Shown: piece by piece, positions 51,826 through 60,677 of the stretch | Layout of the letters: the number at the start of each line of letters is the position of its first letter | How positions within the stretch are numbered: the stretch's first letter is position 1 | Assembly (NCBI RefSeq): GCF_007827465.1 | Contig: NZ_VISL01000001.1 | Location: 687,001-751,000 of the forward strand | Reading direction: 5' to 3' | Length of the DNA stretch: 64,000 bases | Source of the DNA: Dokdonia sp. Hel_I_53 | GTDB lineage: Bacteria; Bacteroidota; Bacteroidia; Flavobacteriales; Flavobacteriaceae | Notes under the pieces: generated by a model | What the model was told of the DNA's origin: nothing | Seen by the model: only the letters and a program-made list of their open reading frames with translations | The model's database searches: none | Program-made: the position numbers and the translations under genes

Positions 51826-53712
51826 ATGACATTTGATCAATTAGGCCTAAATGCGCCTTTACTACAGGCTATTGCCGACATGGGATTTGAAACTCCATCA
51901 AAAATTCAAGAAGAAGCAATCCCACAACTACTAGCAGAAGACCGTGATATGGTCGCTCTTGCGCAAACAGGAACAGGAAAAACTGCTGCTTTTGGATTCC
52001 CATTATTACAAAATATAGACGAAAATAGTAAGACTACGCAAGGTCTTATCATTGCGCCTACTCGCGAATTATGTTTACAGATTACAAACGAAATGAAGCT
52101 CTATGCAAAGCATATGAAGGGAGTTCGTGTAGTTGCCGTATACGGAGGGGCAAATATTCAAGAACAAGCACGTGAGATCTCTCGTGGTGCTCAGATTGTT
52201 GTCGCTACACCAGGTCGTATGCAAGATATGATGAGGCGTCGTATGGTAGACATTTCAAAATTGAGCTACTGTGTACTTGATGAAGCAGATGAAATGCTTA
52301 ATATGGGGTTCTATGAGGATATCACAAACATACTAGCTGATACTCCAGACGATAAACTCACATGGCTTTTTAGCGCAACGATGCCTAAAGAAGTTGCTCG
52401 TATTGCTAAAGAATTTATGCATAACCCACTAGAAATAACGGTGGGTCATAAAAATGAAGGTGCAAAAAATGTATCTCATGAGTACTTTGTCGTGCACACT
52501 AGAGATCGTTACCAGGCGCTTAAAAGATTATCTGATGCAAATCCAGATATCTTTTCTGTAATTTTTTGTAGAACAAAAAGAGATACTCAAAAAGTTGCAG
52601 AGCAACTTATTGAAGATGGTTACAATGCAGGAGCTTTACACGGTGACTTAAGTCAAAATCAACGTGACTTAGTAATGAAAAGCTTTAGAAACAGGCAAAT
52701 CCAAATGCTTGTAGCTACAGATGTAGCGGCTCGTGGTATTGATGTAGATGATATTACACACGTTGTAAATTATCAGTTACCTGATGAGATAGAAACATAT
52801 ACACACAGATCTGGACGTACAGGCCGTGCTGGTAAAACTGGTACTTCACTTGTGATTGTGACTAAGAGTGAAATGCGTAAAATCAAACAGCTTGAGAAAA
52901 TCTTAGGTAAAAAGTTTGAGCAAAAAACCATTCCTGATGGAAAAGAGATCACACAAGTACAATTATTTCACTTAGCAAATAGCATTCATAAAACAGAGAT
53001 CAATCATGAGATTGATGCCTACTTACCAGAAATAGAAGAAGTTCTAAAAGATAATACAAAAGAAGAGCTTATAAAAAAGGTATTCTCTGTAGAGTTTACA
53101 CGCTTCTTTAACTATTATAAAAAAGCAAAAGATCTGAACCAAAACGCTGTAGGTGCTGCAAAGGAACAGTCTGGTGACTCAACCCGCTACTTTATAAATA
53201 TAGGTCGTAAGGATGACTTTGACTGGATGAAATTAAAGGACTTCCTTAAGGAAATGACGGGTCTTGGTCAAGATGGCATTTACCGTGTAGATTGTAAAGA
53301 TGCTTTTTCATTTTTTAATACAGATACAGAGCATAAAGACAAAGTTTTATCATTATTTGAAAATTACCAGCTAGATGGTAGACGTGTAAGTGTTGAGGAA
53401 ACTCAAGGCGGTGGCGGTGGCGGTGGTAATCGCAAACGTAGCAGCGGAGGCCGAAGCGGAGATAGAAAACGCCGCGGATCTTCAGACAGTTTTAGAAGCT
53501 CTAGAGGTGGTAGTGATAAAAAACGTAGTGGGGGTCGTCGTAGTGATGGTGATCGTGATCGCAAGTCGAACTATGGAGATGATAAAGGTCGCTCGAGAAG
53601 TAGATCAGAAAGACAACCCGCTAGCTCTGAACGTAGGTCTCCAGGACGTACTCCAGATAGCGCATCGGCAAATAAAAGCCCATTTTCAGGTAAAAGACGT
53701 CGTCGTAGTTAG
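51826..53712 (+). CDS. DEAD-box RNA helicase, CsdA/DeaD-like, with Gly/Arg/Ser-rich tail
   Basis: A 628-residue RNA helicase. Motifs: Q motif (LQAIADMGFETPSKIQEEAI), I AQTGTGKT, Ia PTRELCLQ, II VLDEADEM, III SAT, VI HRSGRTGRAGKTG. A DbpA-type RNA-binding domain follows at about residues 480-555 (RYFINIGRKDDFDWMKLKDFLKEMTGL), then a basic RGG/RS-rich tail of about 75 residues. The start is ATG 51826 (MTFDQLGLN); a reading from 51766 would run through the leader hairpins. It probably remodels structured RNA in the cold and during ribosome assembly. Confidence 0.93.
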   Translation: MTFDQLGLNAPLLQAIADMGFETPSKIQEEAIPQLLAEDRDMVALAQTGTGKTAAFGFPLLQNIDENSKTTQGLIIAPTRELCLQITNEMKLYAKHMKGVRVVAVYGGANIQEQAREISRGAQIVVATPGRMQDMMRRRMVDISKLSYCVLDEADEMLNMGFYEDITNILADTPDDKLTWLFSATMPKEVARIAKEFMHNPLEITVGHKNEGAKNVSHEYFVVHTRDRYQALKRLSDANPDIFSVIFCRTKRDTQKVAEQLIEDGYNAGALHGDLSQNQRDLVMKSFRNRQIQMLVATDVAARGIDVDDITHVVNYQLPDEIETYTHRSGRTGRAGKTGTSLVIVTKSEMRKIKQLEKILGKKFEQKTIPDGKEITQVQLFHLANSIHKTEINHEIDAYLPEIEEVLKDNTKEELIKKVFSVEFTRFFNYYKKAKDLNQNAVGAAKEQSGDSTRYFINIGRKDDFDWMKLKDFLKEMTGLGQDGIYRVDCKDAFSFFNTDTEHKDKVLSLFENYQLDGRRVSVEETQGGGGGGGNRKRSSGGRSGDRKRRGSSDSFRSSRGGSDKKRSGGRRSDGDRDRKSNYGDDKGRSRSRSERQPASSERRSPGRTPDSASANKSPFSGKRRRRS

Positions 53713-53797
53713 TATTCAATACTAATTTGTTAGAATTATTTTAAAAAACGAGTTTTGGTATGGTTTTTCCAGCGGATTGCATAAATTGCTGTCTCCT

Positions 53798-54604
53798 ATG
53801 AATAAACTTATACTAAGCCTCGTTTTTTTATGTGTTTCTGTTCTAACAATTGCACAAACCCGAGTAAATACTGTAGCAGCAGACACTACTAGCAGCAAAA
53901 AAATGAACGGATTTATTTCTGGACAAGTGTTAAGTAGCAGCTCAGATATTCCTTTACAAAATGTAAATATTCTCAATCTTTCAAACTTTAAGGGAGCAAC
54001 CACCACTACTACTGGAAAATTTGAAATCAGGGCTGCCGTAAATGATACACTCTATTTTTCGTATTTAGGCTATAAATCCCTCAAAGTTAGAGTGAGTCAA
54101 GATTGGATTACCTACGGAGATGTCAAAGTTAAGATGACAGAAGTAGGTATTGCTCTTGAAGAAGTTGTCGTAAAAGAAATAGAGCTCACGGGATACCTTG
54201 AGATTGATGCAAAGCGTATTCCTATTTATACAAACCAGCGTTACAGTATCTCAGGTCTCAACTCTGGTTATGAAATAGGAGGCAGCAAACCTAGTGCGAT
54301 ATCTAAGGTGCTGAGTTCCATATTTAATCCCGCAGATTTTTTATATAATATATTTAGTAGAAAAAAAGGTCAACTGCGTAAGCTTCGTCAGATGAAAGAA
54401 GATGATAAAGTAAGAACCCTTTTAGAACGTAAATTTGACAGAGAAACCCTTAGTGCTTTACTACAGATAGAACGGGTAGATATTGATGCTATACTAAAGA
54501 ATTGTAGCTACTCAGAAAAGTTTATAATGACTGCAAATGATCTTCAAATTCTAGACGCAATCAGTGAGTGTTATGAGGAGTATAGAGTCTTACAGCAAGA
54601 TTAA
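53798..54604 (+). CDS. Exported protein with carboxypeptidase-like regulatory domain
   Basis: A 268-residue protein with a signal peptide (MNKLILSLVFLCVSVLTIAQ). Residues about 45-125 form a CarboxypepD_reg-like beta-sandwich (GFISGQVLSSSSDIPLQNVNILNL, GATTTTTGKFEIRAAVNDTLYFSYLGYKSLKV), similar to the N-terminus of SusC-type receptors. No plug or barrel follows; the rest is a soluble helical domain (FNPADFLYNIFSRKKGQLRKLRQMKEDDKVRTLLERKFDRETLSALLQIERVDIDAIL). The ATG at 53798 is taken because the upstream start would precede a poor signal sequence. Function unknown. Confidence 0.82.
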   Translation: MNKLILSLVFLCVSVLTIAQTRVNTVAADTTSSKKMNGFISGQVLSSSSDIPLQNVNILNLSNFKGATTTTTGKFEIRAAVNDTLYFSYLGYKSLKVRVSQDWITYGDVKVKMTEVGIALEEVVVKEIELTGYLEIDAKRIPIYTNQRYSISGLNSGYEIGGSKPSAISKVLSSIFNPADFLYNIFSRKKGQLRKLRQMKEDDKVRTLLERKFDRETLSALLQIERVDIDAILKNCSYSEKFIMTANDLQILDAISECYEEYRVLQQD

Positions 54605-54614
54605 ATACTATGTA

Positions 54615-54630
54615 CGCTTTCGCGAAAGCG
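54615..54630. repeat. Iterated palindrome between convergent genes
   Basis: A perfect 16-mer, 11 nt after the stop of the previous gene and 33 nt before the end of trmH. Confidence 0.95.
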
Positions 54631-54662
54631 GACTCCAAAAAAATTAGGCTCTTTAATGAGCC

Positions 54663-55325
54663 TTATTTGTTTTCTAAAGTATTTAAATACCTAGCTTCAA
54701 TATGTTCTATATCCTTAATCATTTTACGTGTCCATTCTAATTTTAGCTCAAATTGCGCTGTCGGTGATAATCGCCAATTTATTTTAGACTTCCTCAGATC
54801 ATCCATCAAATGCTGAAGGGTTATCGCAGCAGAGACTGAAATATTTAAACTTTCGGTAAATCCTACCATAGGGATGTATATAAAATCATCTGCTTCGTCT
54901 AGCACTAAATCACTAAGTCCTTCTGTTTCTCTTCCAAAAAAGATTGCAGTTTTCTGGTTTACAGAAAAATCTTGCAGTGTTTGTGCTTTTTTGTGAGGTG
55001 TCGTTGCCGCTATTTTGTACCCTTGTTCACGTAAATTATGAATACAATTTTTAGTGCTCGTATGTCTATGAACATCTACCCATTTTTGAGCACCCATAGC
55101 GATCTCACGGTCTATACGTTTAGAATTTACCTCTTCTATAACATGTACGTCTTGTATCCCAAACGACTCACAGCTGCGAATCACTGCGCTGGTGTTATGT
55201 AATTGATACACGTCTTCTACAGCAACTGTAATATGTCTCGTACGCATGGGGATGACACGATCAAAAAGCATTTTTCTTCTAGGGGTCAGAAACTCCTGTA
55301 AGTGGTCAAGTAATTGTTGGTTCAT
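54663..55325 (-). CDS. trmH: tRNA/rRNA 2'-O-methyltransferase, TrmH (SpoU) family
   Basis: A 220-residue SPOUT methyltransferase. The SpoU motifs are present: NTSAVIRSCESFGIQDVHVIEEV, IFFGRETEGLSDLVLDEADDFIYIPM, and FTESLNISVSAAITLQHLM. The length and motifs fit TrmH, which methylates G18 of tRNA. It is convergent with the gene at 53798-54604. Confidence 0.9.
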   Translation of the reverse strand: MNQQLLDHLQEFLTPRRKMLFDRVIPMRTRHITVAVEDVYQLHNTSAVIRSCESFGIQDVHVIEEVNSKRIDREIAMGAQKWVDVHRHTSTKNCIHNLREQGYKIAATTPHKKAQTLQDFSVNQKTAIFFGRETEGLSDLVLDEADDFIYIPMVGFTESLNISVSAAITLQHLMDDLRKSKINWRLSPTAQFELKLEWTRKMIKDIEHIEARYLNTLENK

Positions 55326-55338
55326 GGCTGCAAAATAA

Positions 55339-55366
55339 AAAAACCTGACTTCGCAGTCAGGTTTTT
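55339..55366 (-). terminator. Rho-independent terminator of the CHRD gene
   Basis: AAAAACCTGACT pairs with AGTCAGGTTTTT around TCGC, with a T run on the minus strand. Confidence 0.94.
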
Positions 55367-55392
55367 ATTAAATAATTTATAACAAAATACAA

Positions 55393-56958
55393 TTACCCTG
55401 CATTTGCTCCTACATTTCCTTGAGCTACAAGTGTTGCAAGATCATCTGCACTCAAATGAACATTGATATAACCATCAATAGCAGTCATTGCAGTATAATC
55501 TATAGAGGAACCATCACTTAATTGTGTTACGTTTGTTAAACTTACACCAGTCTCCCCTACTACATTTCCTAAAGACACTATAATGGCTCCAGGAGCGTTT
55601 GCAACATCACCACTGTGTATGTGTGCTGGGTGTAGGTTTCCGGCAGTAGTACCCACAAGATTAACAGTTACAAGCGTTTCTCCATTTACACGTTCTGCAA
55701 AATTTGCAGTGCCAAAAATAGTAGCATCAGAAACAGCTGCTAGGTCATAATCAACACTATTTCCAGTTAATTCATTTTGTCCAATATCTCCTTGAGCTAC
55801 GATGGTTCCAAGTTCTGCTGCACTTAAATGTACGTTAATGTATCCGTCAAAATCTAGAAGTGCTTCATAATCAATAGACGTTTCATCATTTAGTGCCTCG
55901 ATATTTGTCGCACTATAACCTGTCGTACCATCAACTGTATTAAGTGATTTTGCAATAGCACCACTCTCTGCTGCAGTATTAAAATGAATATGAGCTGGGT
56001 GCTCTCCATTATCTGGCGTTCCTTGTAATTGAATTTCTACAAGGGCTGCACCGCTAACTCTTTTAGAGAAGGTAGCAATACCACTTATAGAAGGAATTGC
56101 TCTACTTCCTAAAGCATACTCTTTTACTTCTCCCGTTAATTCATTCTGACCAATATCTCCTTGAGCTACAATAGTTCCAATTTCTGCCGCACTAAGATGC
56201 ACATTAATGTACCCATCAAATTCTAACAATCCATCATAACCGATTTGTGTTTCATCATTAAGCTCTTCAATATGTGTAGCACTATAACCTGTCGTACCAT
56301 CAACTGTAGTAAGTGATTTTGCAATAGCACCACTCTCTGCTGCGGTATTAAAATGGATATGAGCAGGGTGTTGTCCATCATTAGGAGTTCCATCTAATTG
56401 AATTTCAACTAGCGCTGCTCCACTAACTCTTTTTGAGAACGTTGCTACTCCACTTATGGTAGGCACGGCTTTGCTGTTTAAAACGTACTCTTTTACTTCT
56501 CCAGTAAGCACATTTACTCCTATATCTCCTTGAGCAATAAGAGTTCCTAAATCATCTGCACTTTGGTGAACGTTTACATAGGCATCTAATTCGATAAGTT
56601 GTTCGTATGAGATTGCAGTACCGTCATTAAGAGTAGATACTACTGTTGTACTTAAACCTGTAGAAGCATCGACTGGCTCTAGACTTACAATAATATCACC
56701 ACCTTCTACAGCACTATTTTCATGTATGTGTGCTGGGTGTGATCCAGTTGTTGTACCATTAAGGTCTATTACTACAGTAGTAGAACCGTTTTCATTGTCA
56801 GTAAAAGTAACGTCACCAAAAATTGATGCGTCAGATCTTGATTCTAAAGTAAAGACACTGTTTGCAGGATCTTGATCATTTTGATTATCATCATCAGAAC
56901 TACAGCTCGCTGCAAAAAGCAGGGTACTCGTCATAAATAAATAAAAAATTTTTTTCAT
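55393..56958 (-). CDS. CHRD-domain lipoprotein with four tandem domains
   Basis: A 521-residue protein with a lipobox at about Cys 19 (LLFAASC) followed by a Ser/Asp-rich linker (SSDDDNQNDQD). Four CHRD domains of about 120 residues follow, each with the motif HPAHIH and ending YxNVHxSADxL or similar, then GDIG. Domains 2 and 3 are nearly identical along their whole length (TFSKRVSGAALVEIQL, HFNTAAESGAIAKSL), so they arose by recent duplication. The protein is probably surface-exposed; CHRD domains may bind ligands or metals. It is divergent from the sirtuin gene. Confidence 0.92.
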   Translation of the reverse strand: MKKIFYLFMTSTLLFAASCSSDDDNQNDQDPANSVFTLESRSDASIFGDVTFTDNENGSTTVVIDLNGTTTGSHPAHIHENSAVEGGDIIVSLEPVDASTGLSTTVVSTLNDGTAISYEQLIELDAYVNVHQSADDLGTLIAQGDIGVNVLTGEVKEYVLNSKAVPTISGVATFSKRVSGAALVEIQLDGTPNDGQHPAHIHFNTAAESGAIAKSLTTVDGTTGYSATHIEELNDETQIGYDGLLEFDGYINVHLSAAEIGTIVAQGDIGQNELTGEVKEYALGSRAIPSISGIATFSKRVSGAALVEIQLQGTPDNGEHPAHIHFNTAAESGAIAKSLNTVDGTTGYSATNIEALNDETSIDYEALLDFDGYINVHLSAAELGTIVAQGDIGQNELTGNSVDYDLAAVSDATIFGTANFAERVNGETLVTVNLVGTTAGNLHPAHIHSGDVANAPGAIIVSLGNVVGETGVSLTNVTQLSDGSSIDYTAMTAIDGYINVHLSADDLATLVAQGNVGANAG

Positions 56959-57047
56959 TGTTGTAATTTTAGGGTTGTTAATTTGGATTATATACGTTCA
57001 AATTTAAGTTCAAGGATGTTAAAAGCTTACTAATAAAAAATAAGGTT

Positions 57048-57743
57048 ATGTTAAGACCAAGAGTTGTTGTATTAAGTGGTGCTGGGATCAGTGCAGAAAG
57101 TGGTTTAAAAACATTTAGAGATGCAGGTGGTCTATGGGAGGGGCATAATGTCATGGATGTAGCTACACCACAAGCCTTTGCAAAAAATCCAAAACTTGTA
57201 TTACAATTTTATAATGAGAGAAGACGCCAATTATTAAAGGCTCAACCTAATAAGGCACATCAGGCACTAGTAAATCTAGAAGAAAAATACGATGTGCATG
57301 TGATTACACAAAATGTCGACGATTTACATGAAAGAGCCGGCAGTACACAGGTGTTACATCTTCATGGTGAACTCTTAAAAGCAAGAAGCACTCAAAATGA
57401 TGGAGATATTATGGAATGTACTAAAGACCTCAAAATAGGTGACCTTTGTAAAAATGGGTTTCAATTAAGGCCGCATATTGTATGGTTTGGAGAAGCAGTA
57501 CCACTTTTAGAAAAGGCTGCTACCCTCGTCTCAAAAGCAGATTATATTATTTTCGTAGGGACATCTATGCAGGTATATCCGGCAGCCAGCTTGATTGACT
57601 ATGCTCCTGTACATACACATACATTTGTCGTGGATCCAAAACCTCAACTAAATGCTGCACACGCTAACACCACAGTATTTGAAGAGAATGCTACTAGTGG
57701 GATTCAAAAAGTAGTCGAAAAATTACTCCAAGAGTGTAGGTAA
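57048..57743 (+). CDS. Sir2-family NAD-dependent protein deacylase
   Basis: A 231-residue sirtuin, class III (CobB/SIRT5-like). NAD-binding motifs are LSGAGISAESG, TQNVDDLHERAG and FVGTSMQVYPA. The Y-x-x-R pair (FYNERRR) suggests activity on succinyl or malonyl lysine. The catalytic His is in HLHGEL. The zinc region, normally two CxxC pairs, has only single Cys (MECTKD and GDLCKNG), so zinc may be lost. It would remove acyl groups from proteins, linking NAD level to metabolism. Confidence 0.92.
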   Translation: MLRPRVVVLSGAGISAESGLKTFRDAGGLWEGHNVMDVATPQAFAKNPKLVLQFYNERRRQLLKAQPNKAHQALVNLEEKYDVHVITQNVDDLHERAGSTQVLHLHGELLKARSTQNDGDIMECTKDLKIGDLCKNGFQLRPHIVWFGEAVPLLEKAATLVSKADYIIFVGTSMQVYPAASLIDYAPVHTHTFVVDPKPQLNAAHANTTVFEENATSGIQKVVEKLLQECR

Positions 57744-57765
57744 TTAGTTTAATAATGAGGAAAAA

Positions 57766-59112
57766 TTAAATAGTAGAAGCTACCCTATCCTTTTGATCTG
57801 GTTGCTCTTCTAAAATATCTTTTACAATTTTTTCTAAATCTGGAATAACCGTTTTTGCTAAGGGTGTTAGCGAATTCATTAACACACAAATGCCTAGATC
57901 ATCCTCTGGAAAGATCGCAATTTCGTTCCTAAAATTATTTACTGTTCCGCCGTGGTGGATCATAGTTGTAAAACCATTTTGCAGATCAAAGAATTTATGA
58001 ACGCGCCATCCATAGGCATAATATGAAGCGGTATGGTCATTCCATCGTTGGTAATACTTACGTTTACCAGGAATTTCAATTTGTGGTTCAAAAACTTCGG
58101 CTAGAGCTTCTTTACTCATAATGTCCGGTCTATGACCTAATAGGAGTTGCATCCATGCTGACATGTCATCTGCATTAGAATTAATCCCTCCAGCTGCAAC
58201 AGCATTATAATATCTATCATTCAGTCGTATGGTTCTCCACCCTCTTCGTGTTTTTTTGTGTGAAACGGCTTTGTTTTTAGTATTGAGCAACATTCTATGA
58301 TTTGTAGAGGTTGCATTCATAGCTAGCGGTTTAAAGAGCTGCTGCTCTAAATCTGTTTCAAAGTCATAACAAGTGATACGTTCTGTTACTTCCCCAGTCA
58401 TGGCAAACATGGCGTTTTGATAACTATAAATTTCTCCTGGCTTACTAATAGGTTTAACTGACGAAAAATGCGTTGCGATCTTCTCTAAAGACATACCGTC
58501 TTCAACTTTATCTGTAAAGCTATGATAGGGAGCCCCCGTACTGTGTGACAACATGTGTGAGATCGTAATATCTTCTGCACAGTAGGCCCTCCCAAAGTCA
58601 AGCGCTGGTAAATATTCATTTACGTTGTCACTCCAATCTAAATATCCTTCACTTTCAAATTTTCCAGCAAGGATGCCCGCAAATCCTTTTGATAACGAAC
58701 CTAATCGAAAGACAGTTTCACTGTTTACTTTCTCCCCTGTCCCAGCATTTCTTTTACCATAACCGGTTGCAACTAAGACAGAATCGCCTTTTACAATACT
58801 CACTCCAGCACCTATAATTTGTCTTCTTTTTATAGCGTTAGCAAAGTAGCGATTTACCGCTGCAACTATTTCTTTTTGTTTCTGCACATATTGCTGTTGT
58901 TCTTCTACAGTTGGAGTAGGCCTCGTAACTGAGGTTGTTTCTAAAGTTGCTGATTTTGATTCAAAAGTAGGTCGTTCTGAAGAAGTAGATTCTATTGAAG
59001 AGGAGTTTTGAGAATGGTTACGCTGCCCAGATAGTGTGTAAAAAACACTACCAATGATACTAAGAGATAATAAGATTACAATCCAGGGAATACGTTTTTT
59101 TTCTGCTTTCAT
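57766..59112 (-). CDS. Serine hydrolase, beta-lactamase class C-like, membrane anchored
   Basis: A 448-residue protein. An N-terminal anchor (residues 8-26, IPWIVILLSLSIIGSVFYTL) is followed by a Ser/Thr-rich linker and a class C beta-lactamase/D-Ala-D-Ala carboxypeptidase fold. The SxxK motif is SLSKGF, the YxN motif YSYQN, and the third region IHHGGTVNN. It is probably extracytoplasmic. The family includes esterases and peptidases as well as lactamases, so I do not claim antibiotic resistance. Confidence 0.88.
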   Translation of the reverse strand: MKAEKKRIPWIVILLSLSIIGSVFYTLSGQRNHSQNSSSIESTSSERPTFESKSATLETTSVTRPTPTVEEQQQYVQKQKEIVAAVNRYFANAIKRRQIIGAGVSIVKGDSVLVATGYGKRNAGTGEKVNSETVFRLGSLSKGFAGILAGKFESEGYLDWSDNVNEYLPALDFGRAYCAEDITISHMLSHSTGAPYHSFTDKVEDGMSLEKIATHFSSVKPISKPGEIYSYQNAMFAMTGEVTERITCYDFETDLEQQLFKPLAMNATSTNHRMLLNTKNKAVSHKKTRRGWRTIRLNDRYYNAVAAGGINSNADDMSAWMQLLLGHRPDIMSKEALAEVFEPQIEIPGKRKYYQRWNDHTASYYAYGWRVHKFFDLQNGFTTMIHHGGTVNNFRNEIAIFPEDDLGICVLMNSLTPLAKTVIPDLEKIVKDILEEQPDQKDRVASTI

Positions 59113-59333
59113 CTACAATTTTTTGTCGTTTGAAGTTTTACTTTGTAAAGTTAGAATACAAAATGTATAAATGTCGTTAAAGGACCTCTAAAGAATAGCC
59201 AAATGTCACCTAGGAACCATTTGATATAGCCATAAATCGATATTAAGTAGCCATTTATATGCAAATCCAAATGTAGAACGACATAATTTTCCTACATATT
59301 GTAGTGATCTCAGTCGCATATAGATTGCAATAC

Positions 59334-59717
59334 TTACAACACATTCTTAGCAAAAATCTCCGCTAGCATTTGCTCGGGATCTTCACACAGTCCGGGGTGG
59401 GTTTTAGAACTCTGGATCACCGTACTACGGCAAGCGGTTAACCACCTAAATCGATCAGAAAGTTCCATCGCTCCTATCCTACCCGCTGCAGCTGTTCCCT
59501 CGCATACTAGTTCCCAAGCATTGAGATAGGCTTGATACTGGGCAAGATCTAAGTCGGCGTTGAAGGCAGCCAACTTATCCGGGCAGATATGCACTTTAAT
59601 GCCAAGGTATTTTTTCTTTTTAGAGAATACAATCACGCCTACATTAAAGAACTCCTCCCGCTCTACTCTTGGAACAATGCGTATAGTGGCGTATTCAAAG
59701 GTATATTTATCTTGCAT
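59334..59717 (-). CDS. DUF3037 family protein
   Basis: A 127-residue soluble protein. The sequence FEYATIRIVPRVEREEFFNVGVIVFSKKKKYLGIKV is characteristic of DUF3037, and the remainder (LSDRFRWLTACRSTVIQSSKTHPGL) fits. The gene overlaps the upstream HipA-like kinase gene by 11 nt, so the two are translated together. A function is not known; the association suggests a partner or regulator of the kinase. The DNA is more GC-rich than the core genes (about 45% in one hand-counted line), consistent with acquisition. Confidence 0.9.
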   Translation of the reverse strand: MQDKYTFEYATIRIVPRVEREEFFNVGVIVFSKKKKYLGIKVHICPDKLAAFNADLDLAQYQAYLNAWELVCEGTAAAGRIGAMELSDRFRWLTACRSTVIQSSKTHPGLCEDPEQMLAEIFAKNVL

Positions 59718-60486
59718 CTTCTGCCTCTTTTACTAATACTCCCATTTTTGCTAATCGCGAACTTAAAAATTCGAGATAGGCCGCTCTCATCGCTTCTGGT
59801 GTTATGGTATCAAACTCAGACACGAGCCAGTCTTCAGGAACACTCGCTATAATCCTTTCTAGCTTCTCTACTGTCAATAATTGCTTTATTTCAGCTGCCG
59901 CTTGCTGGAGTTGGGTTGCCTTTTCTAAGAGTACATGATCTTTCACCAGCGGAAAAGTTCGTTCTAGATGTTTTTCCCAGTTATTCCAATCGTGATGAAA
60001 GTAAAAACTGGCACCATTATCAATGACCCATATCTCGTTGTGCCACTGTAGCAAGTTGGTATTTTTGGCGGTTCTGTCAATGTTGCTAATGATACAGTCT
60101 AGCAATACAATTTTAGAGGCGGTAAGTGCATCTATGGAACTAACTAGCGGGTCATAAGTGATCGCTTCAGATAGAAAATGTAATCCTAAATTTAAACCCA
60201 CACTAAACTTCAAAAGATCTTGAATCTCCTCATCTGGCTCCGTTTTACTAAAGGAATCATCCAGGTTCATAAAGACTAGCTCTGGTACTTTTAGACCTAA
60301 GGTTCTAGCAATCTCCCCGCCTAGCAACTCTGCAATAAGAGCTTTCTTTCCTTGCCCCGCTCCACGAAACTTAAGCACATACATATATCCATCATCTGCC
60401 TTAACTAGGGCAGGCAGGGATCCTCCCTCGCGTAAAGGCTGTACATATTGTACCACATTTACGGTTCTTAGTTCTAGTGTATCCAT
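59707..60486 (-). CDS. HipA-like kinase domain protein
   Basis: A 259-residue HipA-family kinase. The probable ATP-binding region is VKADDGYMYVLKFRGAGQGKKALIAELLGGEIARTLGL, the catalytic Asp is in LDCIISNIDRTAKNTNLL, and the metal-binding DNG-type motif is VIDNGASFYF. It is shorter than E. coli HipA (440) because the N-terminal subdomain is missing. There is no HipB-like DNA-binding gene; instead a DUF3037 gene follows with an 11-nt overlap. A toxin, signalling or defence role is possible but unproven. Confidence 0.85.
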   Translation of the reverse strand: MDTLELRTVNVVQYVQPLREGGSLPALVKADDGYMYVLKFRGAGQGKKALIAELLGGEIARTLGLKVPELVFMNLDDSFSKTEPDEEIQDLLKFSVGLNLGLHFLSEAITYDPLVSSIDALTASKIVLLDCIISNIDRTAKNTNLLQWHNEIWVIDNGASFYFHHDWNNWEKHLERTFPLVKDHVLLEKATQLQQAAAEIKQLLTVEKLERIIASVPEDWLVSEFDTITPEAMRAAYLEFLSSRLAKMGVLVKEAEDAR

Positions 60487-60614
60487 AGTACAGTATTCTC
60501 TTTTCTGAAGTATTCCTCTTACTGCAAATTTAAGTGATTACAGTCTCTCACTGCGGCTCTAAGCTAAAGATATATCGGTTGAGTTCTCAATACAGATGGT
60601 TTGTGTTTTTTTCA

Positions 60615-60630
60615 CGCTTTCGCGAAAGCG
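60615..60630. repeat. Iterated palindrome, last copy in the window
   Basis: A perfect 16-mer, 18 bp with ACGC/GCGT ends (60614-60631), between the kinase and the AraC relic. Confidence 0.95.
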
Positions 60631-60677
60631 TACCACTCATATATGAATATTTGATTGGTTATAAAAATAAGTAAGTC

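Noticed and set aside
54610..54816. A 68-codon plus-strand frame beginning at the palindrome
   Set aside because: It overlaps trmH on the opposite strand for most of its length, and its first residues come from the palindrome (AFAKA). The composition is not protein-like.
57766..59112. Calling the serine hydrolase a beta-lactamase resistance gene
   Set aside because: The class C fold includes many esterases and peptidases; no ampR-like regulator or typical secreted form is present, and it has a membrane anchor.
59292..59304. CTACATATTGTAG, resembling a MecI-type operator, upstream of the serine hydrolase and DUF3037 genes
   Set aside because: A single 13-bp dyad without promoter context or a nearby repressor; it differs from the AACTA-N6-TAGTT sites seen here.
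8638..60630. Reading the palindrome as a parS-type centromere site or a CRISPR repeat
   Set aside because: The sequence differs from parS (TGTTTCACGTGAAACA type), copies are not clustered, and spacing is irregular (1.4-6.3 kb) with genes between, which excludes a CRISPR array.
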